The notes under the pieces are model-generated. The model did no database searches and was not told the origin of the DNA. It worked only from the letters and a program-made list of their open reading frames with translations. 64,000 bases of DNA from Winogradskyella ouciana (GTDB lineage: Bacteria; Bacteroidota; Bacteroidia; Flavobacteriales; Flavobacteriaceae): the NCBI RefSeq assembly GCF_009709615.1, contig NZ_WJYA01000003.1, positions 62,001 to 126,000 of the forward strand. Reading direction: 5' to 3'. Positions 61,539-64,000 of the stretch are shown here, piece after piece. A program made the translations under genes and the position numbers. Each line of letters begins with the position of its first letter. Positions within the stretch are counted from its first letter, which is position 1.

Positions 61539-62141
61539 ATGAATTTTCTAGCCCACATATACCTTTCTGGTGAAAATGAACTCATAACCATCGGCAACTT
61601 TGTAGGTGATGGTGTAAGGGGAAACAAGTACAGAAATTATCCAAGGGAAATTCAAATCGGGATTCAATTACACAGGGAAATAGATACATTTACAGACGCG
61701 CATCCAATTTTCAGACGAAGTACCAAACGTCTACACAAAGGTTATAGTCACTATAGCGGAGTCATCGTCGATATTTTTTACGATCACTTTTTAGCAAAAA
61801 ACTGGAAACAGTATTCAGCTGTTCCGTTAGCTGACTACGTCGATCACTTTTATAAAAGTTTGAATGACAACTTAGAGGTACTTCCTCCACGTTTTCAGCG
61901 CATGGTTCCAGTAATGATAGAAGGCAATTGGTTGCTGAGCTATGCAACCGTTGACGGCATTCAACTGGTATTAAATGGCATGAATCGCCGAACAAAGGGC
62001 ATCTCTAGAATGAATAATGCCACTAAGGAGTTACAAGAGCACTACGAAGATTTTGAAAAAGATTTCACGGAGTTCTTTGCTGAACTTATAGCCTTCAGCA
62101 CTAAAAAACGCATAGAAATTGAAAAGCTACATAACCTATGA
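61539..62141 (+). CDS. Acyl carrier protein phosphodiesterase-like protein (DUF479)
   Basis: 200 residues, no signal peptide. MNFLAHIYLSGENELITIGN and GIQLHREIDTFTDAHPIFRRS, then YSHYSGVIVDIFYDHFLAKNW, match the AcpH/DUF479 family of HD-like proteins, with the conserved His/Asp set expected to bind metal. Members remove the phosphopantetheine arm from ACP in some bacteria; the activity here is inferred. The next gene overlaps by 4 nt. Confidence 0.9.
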   Translation: MNFLAHIYLSGENELITIGNFVGDGVRGNKYRNYPREIQIGIQLHREIDTFTDAHPIFRRSTKRLHKGYSHYSGVIVDIFYDHFLAKNWKQYSAVPLADYVDHFYKSLNDNLEVLPPRFQRMVPVMIEGNWLLSYATVDGIQLVLNGMNRRTKGISRMNNATKELQEHYEDFEKDFTEFFAELIAFSTKKRIEIEKLHNL

Positions 62142-63841
62142 AACATTGCTTTATACTTCTAATACTTCTAATCGGTCTTACGAGTTGTAAGAATGAAATC
62201 TCACCATCTTCAACAAAAGAGGACAACAGAGGGTTAATTACCAAAAACGCCATGGTAGTCACTGCGCGTGAAGAAGCCTCTAAGGTTGGAGCAGATATTC
62301 TCAAGCAAGGAGGCAATGCCTTTGATGCCATGTTTGCTACAGAAATGGCACTCGCTGTAGTGTATCCTTATGCAGGAAACTTGGGTGGTGGTGGATTTAT
62401 GGTCTATCGTTTAGCAGATGGTGAAACTGGTGCCTTGGATTACAGGGAAAAAGCACCACTAGCAGCAAGTAAAACCATGTATCTGGATGACGAAGGCAAT
62501 ATCATAAAAGATAAAAGCACGGTTGGTGTGCATGCGGTTGGCGTCCCTGGAACCATTGCTGGTATTTTTGCAGCGCACGAAAAGTTCGGTACACTTCCTA
62601 TTGAAACATTACTGCTACCTGTAATAACCTTAGCAGAAAACGGTTTTGCGGTGACCGAAAAGCAACATCTTAAACTTCAGGATTATGACAGCATAATCAG
62701 AGCAGTTAATGGCAAAGAGATTCTATTCAACAAACATGTTCAACCTCAAGACACCATAAAAAATTGGGCGCTCGCCAATACCTTAAAACGTATTGCTAAA
62801 AACGGACGTGATGAATTTTATAAAGGAGAAACAGCAAAACAACTCATCAATTATCTTCAAGAAAAAGGTACCATAATGACCCTTGAGGATTTAAAGCGCT
62901 ATGAAGCCAAATGGCGAGACCCTGTGACGTTTGATTATAAGGACTACAATATCATTTCCATGTCGCCACCATCGAGTGGTGGTTTGTGTTTAGCCCAGAT
63001 TATGAAAATGATGGAACCCTTCGACTTAAAATCCTATGGACACAATTCCTTAAAAAGCATTCAGGTGATGGTGGAAGCCGAACGCAGAGCCTATGCCGAC
63101 AGAAGTTACTTTTTGGGAGATCCGGATTTTGTGGATATACCAACGCAAACACTATTAAGCGATGTGTATTTAAACAATCGTATGAAAGACTTCTCTTTTG
63201 AACAGCCGACACCATCCGATTCCATATCGCATGGCGAAATCCTAGGTTACGAAAGTGAAGAAACGACCCACTACTCCATTGTGGATTCCTATGGTAATGC
63301 CGTTTCGGTCACCACAACCCTAAATAGTGGCTATGGCTCAAAACTATACGCAGAAGACCTTGGATTTTTCCTCAATAATGAAATGGACGACTTCAGTAGC
63401 AAACCTGGTGAACCCAATATTTATGGACTTATTGGTGGTGAGGCTAACAGTATTGCTCCAGAAAAACGTATGCTAAGTGCCATGACACCGACCATTGTTG
63501 AAAAAGATGGAGAACTCTTTATGGTATTAGGCACACCTGGTGGCTCAACCATCATAACCTCAGTATTACAAACGATTTTAAATGTGGTTGAATTTGATAT
63601 GACCATGCAACAAGCTGTGGATGCACCACGTCTGCACCATCAATGGTTACCAGACAATATTCGTATGGAGGTCGATTTATTTTCAGATGAACTCAAACAA
63701 CAACTCGAAGCCAAAGGCTACAACATTGATGAGGAAGCTGCGCCAATTACAGCACGTGTTGAAGCCATTCTTGTTTTAGATGATGGCAGCCTAGAAGGTG
63801 GTGCAGACTACCGTGGCGATGATACCGCTGTTGGGTTTTAG
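62138..63841 (+). CDS. ggt: Gamma-glutamyltransferase (lipoprotein)
   Basis: 567 residues. Signal with lipobox (LIGLTSCKN, Cys near 17). Large-subunit motifs AMVVTAREEASKVGADILKQ and NLGGGGFMVYR, and the autocleavage/catalytic Thr in EETTHYSIVDSYGNAVSVTT. Further motifs GYGSKLYAEDLGFFLNNEM and GTPGGSTI in the small subunit match the family. The proenzyme self-cleaves at the Thr. It transfers or hydrolyses gamma-glutamyl groups, for example of glutathione, outside the cytoplasm. ATGA overlap with the DUF479 gene. Confidence 0.95.
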   Translation: MKHCFILLILLIGLTSCKNEISPSSTKEDNRGLITKNAMVVTAREEASKVGADILKQGGNAFDAMFATEMALAVVYPYAGNLGGGGFMVYRLADGETGALDYREKAPLAASKTMYLDDEGNIIKDKSTVGVHAVGVPGTIAGIFAAHEKFGTLPIETLLLPVITLAENGFAVTEKQHLKLQDYDSIIRAVNGKEILFNKHVQPQDTIKNWALANTLKRIAKNGRDEFYKGETAKQLINYLQEKGTIMTLEDLKRYEAKWRDPVTFDYKDYNIISMSPPSSGGLCLAQIMKMMEPFDLKSYGHNSLKSIQVMVEAERRAYADRSYFLGDPDFVDIPTQTLLSDVYLNNRMKDFSFEQPTPSDSISHGEILGYESEETTHYSIVDSYGNAVSVTTTLNSGYGSKLYAEDLGFFLNNEMDDFSSKPGEPNIYGLIGGEANSIAPEKRMLSAMTPTIVEKDGELFMVLGTPGGSTIITSVLQTILNVVEFDMTMQQAVDAPRLHHQWLPDNIRMEVDLFSDELKQQLEAKGYNIDEEAAPITARVEAILVLDDGSLEGGADYRGDDTAVGF

Positions 63842-64000
63842 CTCTCTGTCATTGCTGAATTTATTATAACTTTGGCTAATGATATAAAATAATCCAAACT
63901 ACAATCGTACTTGAAATTCCGACAAAGTCGGAAGCAACGATTTTCAGAAATAATGAGCTATAATCATTCTTCAATAATTAACACTAGGATCGAAGCTATA
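63842..64000. other. Sequence after ggt
   Basis: 159 bp to the window end. A 7-bp hairpin (TTCCGAC 63917-63923, AAA, GTCGGAA 63927-63933) lies 75 bp after the ggt stop, without a U-tract. No gene is recognised. Confidence 0.35.

Overview
The window looks like chromosome of a marine-type member of the family Flavobacteriaceae (phylum Bacteroidota). Supporting signs are the low GC content, gliding-motility genes (gldF, gldG), many lipoproteins, hybrid two-component regulators, DUF6452/DUF6048/DUF6266 proteins, few Shine-Dalgarno sequences, and promoter -7 elements of the form TAnnTTTG. The genus cannot be fixed from the sequence alone.
Left backbone (1-29039). In order: the N-terminal part of ornithine aminotransferase (rocD); an rlmD-like rRNA methyltransferase with DUF6452 and DUF6048 envelope proteins; a DinB-like protein; a lipoprotein; a 7TM hybrid sensor/AraC regulator with a cytochrome c lipoprotein; purC and phoH facing a SAM-hydrolysing DUF62 enzyme; gldF, an extra gene and gldG; dnaN; an outer-membrane acyloxyacyl hydrolase-like protein with a GIN-domain lipoprotein; DUF547 and DUF4870 proteins; an AraC regulator; and a co-oriented signalling cluster. 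That cluster has two response regulator/histidine kinase pairs, a BLUF blue-light sensor and a second AraC-type regulator.
Integrated element (29040-53892, about 24.8 kb). A 15-bp direct repeat, identical to the last 15 bp of mnmE including its stop codon, bounds a region with a tyrosine integrase at its right end. A second shared motif inside both ends (TTTGGGCAACAAAT) looks like integrase arm sites. From right to left it carries: a zinc-ribbon/HTH protein, integrase, an unknown gene, two excisionase-like HTH proteins, a VirE-N/BT4734-like protein and a PriCT-2/DUF3987 protein; then an XRE regulator, a type IIG-like restriction-modification enzyme and a catalytically degenerate prokaryotic Argonaute; then a heavy-metal efflux operon (small His-rich protein, CzcA-type RND fused to a TolC-like domain, adaptor, CDF transporter, Fur-family regulator, two small proteins, P1B ATPase); then about 1 kb of highly structured non-coding DNA, an unknown gene and a DUF6266 protein. 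No relaxase or conjugation genes are visible. A palindromic repeat occurs four times in the element, twice in frame inside the restriction-modification gene.
Right backbone (53878-64000): mnmE, a TlpA-like thioredoxin lipoprotein, a rhomboid protease, a LpxL-like acyltransferase, a cysteine desulfurase-like enzyme, glmM, an intergenic region with an 18-bp inverted repeat and a palindromic repeat, an ACP phosphodiesterase-like gene and gamma-glutamyltransferase.
The strongest candidates for something undescribed are the Argonaute/type IIG pair, the structured non-coding region of the same element, and the coding-frame repeats in the restriction-modification gene.
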